Program-made: the position numbers and the translations under genes
Source: an uncultured Alistipes sp.
Lineage (GTDB): Bacteria > Bacteroidota > Bacteroidia > Bacteroidales > Rikenellaceae
Direction of reading: 5' to 3'
DNA: 64,000 nt
Assembly: GCA_900539755.1 (NCBI GenBank)
Contig: UQDC01000002.1
Span: 186,001-250,000, forward strand
The notes under the pieces: generated by a model
What the model was told of the DNA's origin: nothing
What the model saw: only the letters and a program-made list of their open reading frames with translations
Databases searched by the model: none
Shown: positions 17,944 to 26,176 of the stretch, piece after piece
Layout of the letters: the number at the start of each line of letters is the position of its first letter
Position numbering within the stretch: the stretch's first letter is position 1

Positions 17944-18492
17944 ATGGAAAATTACACATGCATAGTCGCTGCCTGCCTCCGTCAGGATAAAAAAGCCCAG
18001 TTGCAATTCTATAACCTGTTTTGCAAATGCGTTTATAATAGCAGTTTGCGGATTGTAGGCAATAGTATGGAAGCGGAAGAGGTGATGCAGGAGACCTTTC
18101 TGAAAGTGTTTACCCGACCTCATCTGTTGCAAGAAAACGAGAAGGCTATGGAACGTATGTTGCGGCGGATTGCCATCAACCATTCGATAGACATTTTCCG
18201 CAAACGCAACATGCACTTTGAAGCGTTCACCGAACGTCACGACAGTACTCTCCCGGACGAGATTGAGCCGGCAGAAAAAGAACAAACAGAAATTACAGTA
18301 GAAATGATACGCCAGGGTATCCGAGAATTGCCCGAAGGATACCGGATTATACTTTCGTTACATCTGATCGAGGGTCTCAAATATGAGGAAATTGCTCGGC
18401 AACTGAACATTTCGGCTTCAAGTGTCCGTTCGCAATATGTCCGGGCACGCAAAAAACTTATTCAAATGATTCAAGAAAAAAGAACCGCATAA
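17944..18492 (+). CDS. ECF-type RNA polymerase sigma factor
   Basis: A 182-aa sigma-70 family factor of the extracytoplasmic-function type, with only regions 2 and 4. Region 2 is at about residues 20-95 (AEEVMQETFLKVFTRP, the -10 recognition helix, and NHSIDIFRKR). Region 4 at about 120-175 has LPEGYRIILSLHLIEGLKYE and the helix-turn-helix IARQLNISASSVRSQYVRAR. It directs polymerase to a stress or envelope regulon. The next gene starts 3 bp after its stop and encodes a single-span membrane protein, so the two probably form a sigma/anti-sigma pair. Confidence 0.93.
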   Translation: MENYTCIVAACLRQDKKAQLQFYNLFCKCVYNSSLRIVGNSMEAEEVMQETFLKVFTRPHLLQENEKAMERMLRRIAINHSIDIFRKRNMHFEAFTERHDSTLPDEIEPAEKEQTEITVEMIRQGIRELPEGYRIILSLHLIEGLKYEEIARQLNISASSVRSQYVRARKKLIQMIQEKRTA

Positions 18493-18495
18493 ACC

Positions 18496-19032
18496 ATGAA
18501 AACCTATCTGGAAGATAAAATTCGTGCCCACCGGGAAGCTTTCGATGACCAATTGCCTCCCGAGGGCCATTTGGAACGATTCGTCGAAAAGTTGTATGAA
18601 TCGGAACAAAAAAACTGGCAACGGAGGACGTTCCGTGCCATGATGGTTGCCATGGCCGCCGTGATTGCTATAGCCTTGGTTTTTCACTTTACTTTACCCA
18701 CTTCGACTCAACAAGAATCTCTGAACGAGGTAGAACAAATAACTCATTACTGCGATATACGTCTCCAGAAGCAAGCCAATCAGATCGAGGGCCAATTGGT
18801 GAAACTCGATCCCCAAAGCCGCGAAGCTATCATCAAAGAGATCCGTAGTATCGTCGCCAGCGCCCAGATCACCGACCCGGAATATGCTCTGATGACCCAG
18901 CAGGAACAGATAAGCTACACCGTGCGCCGGTATAATGCTTACCATCAATCGCTGCAAACGATCGAAAAAATGCTGAACACTCTGCTCAATCATACCTCTA
19001 TAGACTCTCCGGAACAAAAACCCGACGCATAA
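18496..19032 (+). CDS. Single-span membrane protein, putative anti-sigma factor
   Basis: A 178-aa protein that I do not assign to a named family. Residues 1-42 are charged and cytoplasmic in a type II topology. A single membrane segment covers about 48-68 (MMVAMAAVIAIALVFHFTL). The remaining ~110 residues, rich in Gln, Glu and Arg helices, would face the periplasm. Gene order, 3-bp spacing from the ECF factor and topology all fit an anti-sigma factor, although no zinc-binding HxxxCxxC motif is present. It is followed after 67 bp by the DUF4097 gene. Confidence 0.7.
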   Translation: MKTYLEDKIRAHREAFDDQLPPEGHLERFVEKLYESEQKNWQRRTFRAMMVAMAAVIAIALVFHFTLPTSTQQESLNEVEQITHYCDIRLQKQANQIEGQLVKLDPQSREAIIKEIRSIVASAQITDPEYALMTQQEQISYTVRRYNAYHQSLQTIEKMLNTLLNHTSIDSPEQKPDA

Positions 19033-19099
19033 CACGACATAAGCGCTTATCATAATTTCACGTTCTTTCCCCAAAATTTCACCCTCTAAAAACATCGTT

Positions 19100-20170
19100 A
19101 TGAAAAAACAACTTCTCATAGGACTCTGTGCTGCAGGAATAGCGCTGGTGTCCATCCCAACCCGAACATCAGCCGTAGAGGTCAAGAATGTTATTACACG
19201 TACTTTCCCCGTCTCTGCTTCCAGTGTGCTAAAGATCGACAATACGTTCGGGGATGTAGTAATTGCTCCGGGGAAACGTTCAGAGATCGACTTCCGGATC
19301 GAAATTACCGGTACAGGATTGGATCAGCAAACGGCCCGGCGAATGGCCGACCGGGCCACGGTCAGCCTTCATCAGAGCGGGAATACCGTGACTGCCCGAA
19401 CTTCGCTCGGCTCCTCCCTTGAGAACTGTAATAATTGCACTATCTCGGTCGACTACCTGGTACTCGTTCCCTCATCGGTTTACCTTGACCTGACCAATAA
19501 GTTCGGCAACATAAATATCAAGACGGATGTCCAGCACGACCTCAAAGTCAACCTGCAATATGGTAATCTGACGGCCAATCGTCTGCAAGATGGCAACAAT
19601 CACATTTCCCTCAAATTTGGCAATATGACCCTCGACAATGTGAACGCGGTAACGGTCGAGTGCTCTTACGGGCAGGTTAAAATCAACCGGGCCAATTCCG
19701 TGGACCTAAACCTTAGTTTCTGTATCCTGACCACCTCGTCCATCGACGAGCTCAACTTGTCGACCAAATACAGTGATATCACGGTCGAAAATCTGGGTGC
19801 TCTTACCGGCAGTTCCTCTTTCTCCAATGTTAATATTTCCAATCTAGAAAAACGATGCCATTTGAGCAACGTGATGTATGGGGGGGGCGTACGCATCAAT
19901 AAGTGCTCTCCTCAGGTGGAGAGTATCCGGATTCAGGCCTCTTACTGTGGTGTGACGGTCGGGTTACCAACTCAACTTTCAGCACGGGCCACACTGTACA
20001 CCCATTTTGGAAAGATACACTACTCGGGCCTCAAAGTCACTCCGATTTCCGTCGGAACAGAAGAAGACAAAAATGTAGAGTCTTTCCAAGGAACCATCGG
20101 ACCCAAGAGTGCTCATTGTGCCGAGATCGAAATCAGCAACCGCTATGCAGACATCACGCTGAAACCATAA
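19100..20170 (+). CDS. DUF4097-type secreted beta-helix protein
   Basis: A 356-aa exported protein with signal peptide (residues 1-25, ending TRTSA). The mature part is a series of short beta strands with repeated turns such as LTNKFGNINIKTDV, LQYGNLTANRL and STKYSDITVENLG, the pattern of the DUF4097 putative adhesin family (a right-handed beta-helix). Function is unknown. In Bacteroidetes the family often sits behind ECF sigma/anti-sigma genes and may be their output or envelope sensor (inference). A terminator follows 16 bp after the stop, so sigma, anti-sigma and this gene form one operon. Confidence 0.82.
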   Translation: MKKQLLIGLCAAGIALVSIPTRTSAVEVKNVITRTFPVSASSVLKIDNTFGDVVIAPGKRSEIDFRIEITGTGLDQQTARRMADRATVSLHQSGNTVTARTSLGSSLENCNNCTISVDYLVLVPSSVYLDLTNKFGNINIKTDVQHDLKVNLQYGNLTANRLQDGNNHISLKFGNMTLDNVNAVTVECSYGQVKINRANSVDLNLSFCILTTSSIDELNLSTKYSDITVENLGALTGSSSFSNVNISNLEKRCHLSNVMYGGGVRINKCSPQVESIRIQASYCGVTVGLPTQLSARATLYTHFGKIHYSGLKVTPISVGTEEDKNVESFQGTIGPKSAHCAEIEISNRYADITLKP

Positions 20171-20185
20171 TCACCTCATTACTCT

Positions 20186-20222
20186 GATTCGCAGCACCTT
20201 TCGGAGTACTGCGAATCTTTTT
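20186..20222 (+). terminator. Rho-independent terminator of the sigma operon
   Basis: GATTCGCAG (20186-20194) pairs with CTGCGAATC (20209-20217), followed by TTTTT. It lies just past the DUF4097 gene. Confidence 0.8.
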
Positions 20223-20473
20223 CGGGTTAAGGAATTTTTCTATTGGGGACCCTGGTTTCCGTTATAGGTTGCCCGGCAGATGGTAGATCGATTTTATCCC
20301 TCTACGTTGAGTGAGACTATCGATCGGAGGAAACGGAGAGCGTCAAATGGTCGACAGGTGTAAACATGATGCCTGTAGCCCCATCTCCTCTCCTCTCAAT
20401 TCGCTCGAATCGGATAAAACACGAACAATCGGGAAGAAGAACGAGTTGTCAATATTCAAGGTGTCCATAAAAA

Positions 20474-21057
20474 ATGCGATTCATGCGCAAAATCAAGTTT
20501 TTACTGTTGGTCTTCTCATTAGCCTCCATATAGATGAATCCTCTTCGGGCACAGACAGGAACCCTTCGCTTCCCCTATTATCCGTTCCTCTCTCCTGATG
20601 TGACAATCATCTACTTTGCATACGATGGAGACATATTTCGAGTCGGCATTGATGAAGATACGGCCATGCGACTTGTATCTCGCGGAGGCAACGAGAATCA
20701 TCCCTCTGTCTCGCCGAAGAGCAAGTTGCTTGTTTTCTCCTCGGATATCAATGGCAACAACGAGGTGTTCATCGTACCGGTGAACGGAGGTGAAGTGAGC
20801 CAACTGACATGGCATTAAAACGCTTGGCATCGCTAAAATCGCAGAAACAGAGACATCTCGTACGGTCATATACACTTCTGGGGGCTCATTGATGGATGGG
20901 CTGTTTGTCGGCTTGGGGATGCTACTTCCTAACTGGGAAAGATCTGGAGTTTTCCGGCGTCAAACTGGGCATTTATGTCCACAATACTTTTACAGATAGA
21001 ATGTACAAAAACGATCCTCAGTTGGATGCCACCATCGCTGCGATATTGCAGCATTAG
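20474..21057 (+). pseudogene. Decayed tricorn-like S41 peptidase (both ends kept)
   Basis: ATG 20474 opens a good signal peptide (MRFMRKIKFLLLVFSLASI) that stops at TAG 20531. The same frame continues directly with a mature N-terminus (MNPLRAQTG) and a PD40/TolB-like propeller start (LRFPYYPFLSPD, GGNENHPSVSPKSKLLVF, GGEVSQLTWH) up to a stop at 20816-20818. Shortly after, + strand frames give C-terminal S41 peptidase pieces: VIYTSGGSLMDGLFVG, then after a frame change WGCYFLTGKDLEFSGVK and NTFTDRMYKNDPQLDATIAA, ending at TAG 21055-21057. Intact tricorn-like proteins are about 1000 aa, so most of the middle has been deleted. At least three lesions are visible. The N-terminal and C-terminal calls rest on my recognition of the family. 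Confidence 0.72.
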
Positions 21058-21507
21058 AAAAAGATTGACGTTTTTATGTAAAGATTTAGATAGACTTACA
21101 TAGATCGGCAAGCCGTAGAAAGATCGTATCCGTATCGCATGTTTCTGACAGATGATCCAGTATAAATACATGCTGCATAAGGATAATTCTATCGGTTAGA
21201 TAGAAATAATGCCACCAGATTCATCATATACATAATAGAACTAATTTAATATGTCAATTTTGATAAGATGGGGCAAATGGGAAATCTCTTTCACTTAAAA
21301 CGTATTGGCATGCTGAAAATCATATTTTGGAATGATTGCTTACATATTGATCTACACAAAGATAAATTCCTTCGTGTCAGGGTGCCAATAGAGACATTAT
21401 AAACATTGATTCTATATTTTATGCTGGGTTCTTCAAACCGTTACATTCATTTTTCAATCATTTTCTTGTATTTGTGTCGAGTGTTAAATACAAGACAAAA
21501 GCGAACA

Positions 21508-21580
21508 GCATGAAGCCAATGTCAACACGATAAAGCACTCCAAATCATACCCCATTGAAGTGCGACAGGCAAAATTGTGA
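21508..21580. repeat. Diverged repeat, copy B
   Basis: Partner of 17190-17260. The best block is CTCCAAATCATACCCC against CTCCAAATCGTATCCCC of copy A, with AAGCCAA and CAACAC blocks in the same order before it and GACAGG after it. It ends about 30 bp before the tRNA 3' remnant. Confidence 0.4.
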
Positions 21581-21608
21581 AATAGAAGTTACTGAACTTA
21601 AAGCAAGT

Positions 21609-21642
21609 GAGAGACTGGGTTCGTAACCCGTCCTCTCCGCCA
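21609..21642 (+). pseudogene. tRNA-Ser 3' remnant
   Basis: The sequence ends GGGTTCGTAACCCG, TCCTCTCCG and CCA, which is the T arm, acceptor 3' strand, discriminator and CCA of a serine tRNA. Compare the CCTCTCCG end of tRNA-Ser(GCT) at 22708. No matching 5' acceptor strand GGAGAGG or anticodon arm lies within 100 bp upstream, so it cannot be a functional tRNA. A terminator follows, as for an intact tRNA gene. Confidence 0.65.
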
Positions 21643-21650
21643 ATCTTACT

Positions 21651-21688
21651 AAAAAGGCGTTCATAAAATTTATGAACGCCTTTTTTAT
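21651..21688 (+). terminator. Rho-independent terminator after the tRNA remnant
   Basis: AAAAAGGCGTTCATA (21651-21665) pairs with TATGAACGCCTTTTT (21671-21685), loop AAATT, then more T. It is a strong terminator with no intact gene before it. Confidence 0.8.
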
Positions 21689-22004
21689 TTTTCACACAAA
21701 CAATCAAACTGATCCCATCCCCTCTCTGTCGCAATAAGGATCTTCCCTATTTTAGGGAACGACACATGCTTATCTCATACTTTTCCTCAAGCAGGGAATA
21801 CACTCATGTTGTAACACAACAATAAGCAAGCTCTTCTCCTACTTTTTAATTCTTCACTGATGAAACGTTGGACACTAAAGAGAAGACCTGCAAAAGGAGA
21901 TAATATTGGTAGCGTATTGGATAAAAGTCATTTAGGCCGTTACCAAAGTGGTTGCAATATTTCTCTCTTTACCAAAAATAGACTCACACCCTTTAGGATT
22001 GCAA

Positions 22005-22460
22005 TTATCTACTTGTACTAATTTTAAGGTAAATCATATCTTTTAATTGTTTACCTGCTTCAAAAACCGGATGGTCATAATTATCTGTGAAAAAATTGGG
22101 TATTCGGTGTGAATATATAAATCCGCAACTTTTGTAGAAGGATATGGTTATAGGAGAGTCTCCGGTACCGACCAGCATAGTATGACAGCGCGTTTTATAA
22201 TGTTCCAGAAGAAAGGATATCAACTTTTTCCCATACCCCTTGCGCTGGAACTGCGGATAAACAGCAATACTTTTGATTTCGTAGATACCATTACCTTCTT
22301 CTGTTATAACGCATGAAGCTTTCACCTCATTGTTATCAGCCAGGACAAACATATCCCCGCGTTCCAAATAGCGATCAATCATGGACTCCTGCTCATCAGC
22401 AAGGAGTAGTAAATCTAAATATTGCTTTTTATTGTAAAAGAGCGGATATATATTTATCAT
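22005..22460 (-). CDS. GNAT family N-acetyltransferase
   Basis: A 151-aa acetyl-CoA-dependent acetyltransferase. The acetyl-CoA pyrophosphate loop is visible in IAVYPQFQRKGYGKKLISFL (motif A, Q/RxxGxG/A). Motif B follows, with a typical FYKSCGFIYSHRIPNFF ending. The substrate is unknown; it resembles small single-domain GNATs such as YvbK. The gene is A/T-rich and sits alone in a gene-poor stretch next to a tRNA remnant, which would fit acquisition by transfer (inference). No -7 box was recognised upstream. Confidence 0.88.
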   Translation of the reverse strand: MINIYPLFYNKKQYLDLLLLADEQESMIDRYLERGDMFVLADNNEVKASCVITEEGNGIYEIKSIAVYPQFQRKGYGKKLISFLLEHYKTRCHTMLVGTGDSPITISFYKSCGFIYSHRIPNFFTDNYDHPVFEAGKQLKDMIYLKISTSR

Positions 22461-22660
22461 ATTTAGTTTTTATATAAATGGCTGGATACGCAATCAGTAT
22501 ACTTTTTGTTTGATTCATAAAATCAGACAAATGTAACGTATTCAACAAAATTGAGACTAAATTTCGTAGCTCTGTATTCAATTAAATATGTCATGTATAT
22601 AGAGTTGCACAACCTCAATGGTTATACACTCGACTAAAACAGATAGCGACTTCTGGATAC

Positions 22661-22703
22661 AACAAAGGGTGCAAACCTCGCAAATGCTTGATTTACACCC
22701 TTC
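22661..22703 (-). terminator. Terminator of tRNA-Ser(GCT)
   Basis: On the minus strand AAGGGTGTAAA pairs with TTTGCACCCTT (one U-G pair), followed by TGTTGT. It begins five bases after the tRNA 3' end. Confidence 0.65.
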
Positions 22704-22707
22704 ATCG

Positions 22708-22796
22708 CGGAGAGGACGGGATTCGAACCCGTGGTACCGGTTACCCAGTACGTCAGTTTAGCAAACTGGTGGTTTCAGCCACTCACCCACCTCTCC
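22708..22796 (-). tRNA. tRNA-Ser (anticodon GCT)
   Basis: On the minus strand: acceptor GGAGAGG/CCTCTCC with discriminator G. The anticodon loop TTGCTAA places GCT at 34-36 (codons AGC/AGT). A long variable arm (TACTGGGTAACCGGTA) and T arm ACGGGTTCGAATCCCGT complete a class II serine tRNA. CCA is not encoded. Its own promoter box lies about 50 bp upstream. Confidence 0.94.
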
Positions 22797-22842
22797 GGGC
22801 CTTATTGATTGATTGTGGAGGTATATCCCTCCAACCGGGCTA

Positions 22843-22850
22843 CAAAGCTA
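22843..22850 (-). promoter_or_regulatory. -7 box of tRNA-Ser(GCT)
   Basis: TAGCTTTG on the minus strand fits TAnnTTTG and lies between prs and the tRNA. The tRNA therefore need not depend on read-through from prs. Confidence 0.6.
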
Positions 22851-22882
22851 AGCTATTTTTGGATAAATCCAAAAAAATGACG

Positions 22883-23824
22883 CTAAAATATGAAACGAGA
22901 ACTAATCTCTTTGTAGTTGTGAACTCGCTCAACAACATCTGCAAAGATGTCGGCTACCGAAAGAACTGTAAATTTAGACAGATCTTCGTCCTGCTTCAAT
23001 GGAATGGTGTCTGTAACGATCACCTCCTGCAATGCACTCTTGTTGATGCGGTCGTATGCAGGGCCTGACAACAATGGGTGTGTGACAGCAGCACGAACAC
23101 TGCGAGCTCCGCGTTCCATGAACATATCGGCAGCTTTGGTGATAGTTCCTGCGGTATCGATCATATCGTCCACAATGATAATGTTGCGATCTACAACATC
23201 ACCAATAGCTGTCATTTTACCGACAACGTTTGGCCGTTCACGCTGTTTGTGGCTGATGATCATCGGAGCATTGAGATGCTGTGAATAGGCATTTGCACGT
23301 TTTGCACCACCCATGTCAGGAGCGGCAATCGAAAGATTTTCGATGTTCAAGCTCTGCATGTAAGGAACAAAGATGCTGCTTGCATATAGGTGATCTACAG
23401 GAATGTCGAAGAAACCTTGGATCTGATCGGCATGCAGGTCCATGGTCATGATTCGGTCAACGCCGGCAGCACGCAACAGGTTGGCTACCATTTTTGCGCC
23501 AATTGAGACACGGGGACGGTCTTTACGGTCCTGACGTGCCCATCCGAAATATGGCATTACAGCGATTACACGGTGTGCTGAAGCACGGTGCGCTGCATCG
23601 ATCATCAGCAGCAACTCCATGAGATTGTCTGCGGGTGGAAAGGTCGATTGGATGATGAATACGGTGCATCCGCGGATGCTTTCGTTATAAGCGGGCTGAA
23701 ACTCGCCATCGCTGAACTCCAGAACAGTCGAATCTCCCAATTCCGTGCCGAAACTTTTGGCTATTTTTTCGGCCAGATAGCGCGATTGGCGGCAGGCAAA
23801 AAATTTGAGTTTGTGAATCGCCAT
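22883..23824 (-). CDS. prs: Ribose-phosphate pyrophosphokinase
   Basis: A 313-aa cytoplasmic enzyme that makes PRPP from ribose 5-phosphate and ATP for purine, pyrimidine, histidine and tryptophan synthesis. Class I motifs are present: FSDGEFQPAYNESIRG, YFGWARQDRKDRPRVSI (ATP region), DLHADQIQGFFDIPVDHL (flexible/catalytic), and the PRPP loop IIIVDDMIDTAGT. Length matches the family. It has a clear -7 box 34 bp upstream and is transcribed alone, with a serine tRNA downstream on the same strand. Confidence 0.95.
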   Translation of the reverse strand: MAIHKLKFFACRQSRYLAEKIAKSFGTELGDSTVLEFSDGEFQPAYNESIRGCTVFIIQSTFPPADNLMELLLMIDAAHRASAHRVIAVMPYFGWARQDRKDRPRVSIGAKMVANLLRAAGVDRIMTMDLHADQIQGFFDIPVDHLYASSIFVPYMQSLNIENLSIAAPDMGGAKRANAYSQHLNAPMIISHKQRERPNVVGKMTAIGDVVDRNIIIVDDMIDTAGTITKAADMFMERGARSVRAAVTHPLLSGPAYDRINKSALQEVIVTDTIPLKQDEDLSKFTVLSVADIFADVVERVHNYKEISSRFIF

Positions 23825-23857
23825 GATGGGTATGTTTTGCGTTATGCTTTAGCGTTA

Positions 23858-23865
23858 CAAAGGTA
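23858..23865 (-). promoter_or_regulatory. -7 box of prs
   Basis: TACCTTTG on the minus strand, 34 bp upstream of the prs start codon, is a perfect TAnnTTTG match. Confidence 0.65.
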
Positions 23866-23950
23866 GTTTTTTTCAGCTAATTGAGGATTGGAAAACGGAA
23901 CTTTTTTCATAGAGTACCCATTTTCAATGTCCAAAGGGGGCTTATGTCCG

Positions 23951-24565
23951 TTATTTCACGATCTCTTGGGTGGCTGCTGTCAGGCAATTGCCAATAAAAT
24001 CAAGAATCGCCTCTCGTCCCTGCCGTTTTTCGGATGAGGTGCGGAACATAGGGGGGAGCTCTTCCCAACTTTGCAGCAGGGTGCGGCGGTATCGGGCTAT
24101 ATTCGATTCAGCTTGATTGGAAGAGAGCTTGTCGCATTTGGTGAAAACAATGCCAAAAGGAATGCCGTGTTCGCCCAGTAGATTGATAAAATCCAGATCG
24201 ATCTTTTGAGGCTCGAGCCGGGAGTCAACCAATACGAAAAGGAAGTGCATCTGTTTACGTTCGAGCACGTAGTCGAGAATCAGTTTTGAAAACTCGCGGC
24301 GTTCACTTTTCGATACCCGCGCATAACCGTAACCTGGCAGATCGACCAAATACCAATTGCCATTAATTAGAAAATGGTTGATCAGTTTGGTTTTGCCGGG
24401 TGTAGAGGAGACCTTTGCCAGCGAAGGAGAATCGGTCAGCATATTGATCAAGGAGGACTTGCCGACATTCGAACGGCCAATGAAGGCAAATTCGTGCCGA
24501 TTATCGGCAGGACATTGCGAGAGCTTTTGGCTGCTGCAACGAAAAGTTGCGGAGGTAATATTCAT
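23951..24565 (-). CDS. engB: Ribosome biogenesis GTPase EngB/YsxC
   Basis: A 204-aa essential-type GTPase of the TrmE-Era-EngA-YihA family that helps assemble the 50S ribosomal subunit. The GTP motifs are clear: G1 GRSNVGKSSLIN, G3 DLPGYGYARVS, G4 TKCDKL. The protein ends with a short basic-acidic tail, and the length is normal. It is upstream of prs on the same strand but separated by 126 bp with its own promoter box, so the two are probably separate units. Confidence 0.95.
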   Translation of the reverse strand: MNITSATFRCSSQKLSQCPADNRHEFAFIGRSNVGKSSLINMLTDSPSLAKVSSTPGKTKLINHFLINGNWYLVDLPGYGYARVSKSERREFSKLILDYVLERKQMHFLFVLVDSRLEPQKIDLDFINLLGEHGIPFGIVFTKCDKLSSNQAESNIARYRRTLLQSWEELPPMFRTSSEKRQGREAILDFIGNCLTAATQEIVK

Positions 24566-24607
24566 GTCGGAAAGTTTTAATCAGTTTTCAAATGCTGAGT
24601 GGTGTTG

Positions 24608-24615
24608 CAAAGATA
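24608..24615 (-). promoter_or_regulatory. -7 box of engB
   Basis: TATCTTTG on the minus strand, 43 bp upstream of the engB start, is a perfect TAnnTTTG match. Confidence 0.65.
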
Positions 24616-24952
24616 ACCTTTTTATGCAGATTGATATATAGTTGCATGGTGCCTACCGGTTAGGATTGGTTCGCTTGCAAGCTTTTGCACCTCTCTTCAT
24701 GTGCGATTGGGTCAAATTTTGCAGCATCCATATAATAAAAAGTTGCCTGGACGTATGGTTTGAAAAGGAGGGGGACGGCTGGCTCAAAAGCAAAAAGCAG
24801 CGAAACGTTTTGGCTCTATACTATATTAAAGAAAGAGGATCGAGAACATGCCAAATAAAATTCTATCTTTGTGAATCGGAGCGGCGGCTCTTTTGGCGCT
24901 TAGCTCTATGAACAAACAGAGTAATCAGAAATAATCAATTAAAAATTGGAAT
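24616..24952. other. Divergent spacer between engB and osmC with + promoter
   Basis: A TATCTTTG -7 box at 24864-24871 (+) would start the osmC-thi4 transcript about 75 bp before the osmC start codon. I looked for the conserved CTGAGA core of a TPP riboswitch in this leader and did not see it. No gene was recognised. Confidence 0.6.
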
Positions 24953-25360
24953 ATGGCAACTGTTGAAACCGTTTATTTGGGTGGACTCCGGACTGAAGCT
25001 ACCCATATGCAGTCTGGTACTAAAATCGTTACCGATGCTCCTGTGGATAACCACGGCAAAGGCGAATCGTTCTCTCCGACCGATCTCGTGGCTACTGCTT
25101 TGGGGAATTGCATGATGACGTTGATGGGCATTGCAGGTAATACTCACAATATTGACATTGTTGGAACTCGTATGAGCATTTCCAAAGTGATGGCTGCAGA
25201 TCCGCGTCGTATCGGTGAGATTAAAATCGATGTGCACTTCCCTAAAAATTACGAGCCCAAACAGCGGAAAATTCTTGAAAATGCAGCTTTGACCTGCCCT
25301 GTTTCCAAAACATTGGGCGCCGATTGCAAACAGACCATCAACTTTATTTATGCCGAGTAG
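24953..25360 (+). CDS. OsmC family protein (thiol peroxidase fold)
   Basis: A 135-aa cytoplasmic protein of the OsmC/Ohr superfamily, whose members reduce organic hydroperoxides by a two-cysteine mechanism. Both cysteines are visible: in LGNCMMTLMGIAG (helix start) and in LTCPVSKTLG. Length and the FSPTDLVATALGNC region match the YhfA/OsmC-like group rather than Ohr. It is 42 bp upstream of thi4 and shares a promoter, so it may protect the oxygen-sensitive Fe/sulfide chemistry of Thi4 or handle sulfur (inference from context only). Confidence 0.88.
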   Translation: MATVETVYLGGLRTEATHMQSGTKIVTDAPVDNHGKGESFSPTDLVATALGNCMMTLMGIAGNTHNIDIVGTRMSISKVMAADPRRIGEIKIDVHFPKNYEPKQRKILENAALTCPVSKTLGADCKQTINFIYAE

Positions 25361-25402
25361 TCGCTCTCGGGAAACCGCAATTTTGTAACTCTGTTCAAAA
25401 TC

Positions 25403-26176
25403 ATGATTGAAACAAAAGTATCTAAAGGCATTATTAGCACCTATTTTGAAAAGCTGGAGAAGAACCTGAATCTCGATGTAGCTATTGTCGGTGGAGGCCC
25501 TTCGGGTATTGTCGCTGCCTACTATTTGGCAAAAGCTGGGTTGAAAGTGGCTCAGTTTGACCGTAAGCTGTCACCCGGCGGCGGTATGTGGGGTGGTGCG
25601 ATGATGTTTAACCAGATCGTAATCCAGCAAGAGGCGATCGATATTGTCAAAGAGTTCGGAATCAATTATGCACCCTGTGATGAGGGACTCTATGTGATGG
25701 ATTCCGTGGAGAGTACGTCTGCGCTGTTGTATCGTGCCGTGCACGAAGGTGCAACGATTTTCAACTGCTATTCAGTTGAGGATGTGATCTTCAAAAACAA
25801 TGTCGTAAGCGGTGTTGTGGTCAACTGGACTCCGGTTTTGCGTGAAGGATTGCATGTCGATCCACTGAATATCTTGGCGAAAGTGGTCGTCGATGGTACT
25901 GGTCACGATAGCGAAATTGCCGCTACTGTAGCTCGCAAAAATGGTATTCAATTGGCTACTGAGACCGGCGGTGTAATCGGTGAACGTTCGTTGGATGTAG
26001 CTGCTGGTGAGGATGAAGTGGTCAAAGGAACCAAAGAGATCTATCCCGGTCTGTATGTTTGTGGTATGGCTGCTTCTGCCGTTTCGGGTACACCTCGTAT
26101 GGGACCGATTTTCGGTGGCATGTTGATGTCGGGTAAGAAGGTTGCCGACGAAATCATTGCTAAACTCAAAAAGTAA
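25403..26176 (+). CDS. thi4: Thi4-type thiazole synthase (sulfide-dependent form)
   Basis: A 257-aa enzyme that makes the ADP-thiazole precursor of thiamine from NAD, glycine and a sulfur donor, with iron. The Rossmann loop VAIVGGGPSGIVAAYYLAKAG is at about residues 26-46. Other family signatures are SPGGGMWGGAMMFNQIV, VVDGTGHDSEIA and SGTPRMGPIFGGMLMSGKK near the C-terminus. Plant and yeast THI4 donate sulfur from their own cysteine near the GHDG loop and die after one turnover. Here no Cys is in or next to TGHDSE, as in prokaryotic forms that use free sulfide and turn over repeatedly. No thiC, thiD, thiE or thiS/G/H genes are adjacent. A terminator follows. Confidence 0.92.
   Translation: MIETKVSKGIISTYFEKLEKNLNLDVAIVGGGPSGIVAAYYLAKAGLKVAQFDRKLSPGGGMWGGAMMFNQIVIQQEAIDIVKEFGINYAPCDEGLYVMDSVESTSALLYRAVHEGATIFNCYSVEDVIFKNNVVSGVVVNWTPVLREGLHVDPLNILAKVVVDGTGHDSEIAATVARKNGIQLATETGGVIGERSLDVAAGEDEVVKGTKEIYPGLYVCGMAASAVSGTPRMGPIFGGMLMSGKKVADEIIAKLKK

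Larger units (their letters stand above)
21058..22004. other. Gene-poor region with tRNA remnant
   Basis: No intact gene was recognised. It holds a 10-bp inverted repeat (21464-21473 with 21486-21495), repeat copy B, a tRNA 3' remnant and a terminator, which are listed separately. The sequence is A/T-rich compared with its surroundings. Confidence 0.45.

Noticed and set aside
22613..22900. A possible CRISPR-like or tandem array beside tRNA-Ser(GCT).
   Set aside because: The repeats are the two arms of the tRNA terminator and the tRNA itself; no spaced direct repeats exist.
24616..24952. TPP riboswitch expected before thi4.
   Set aside because: The CTGAGA core and the paired GGGTG/CACCC elements were not found in this leader.
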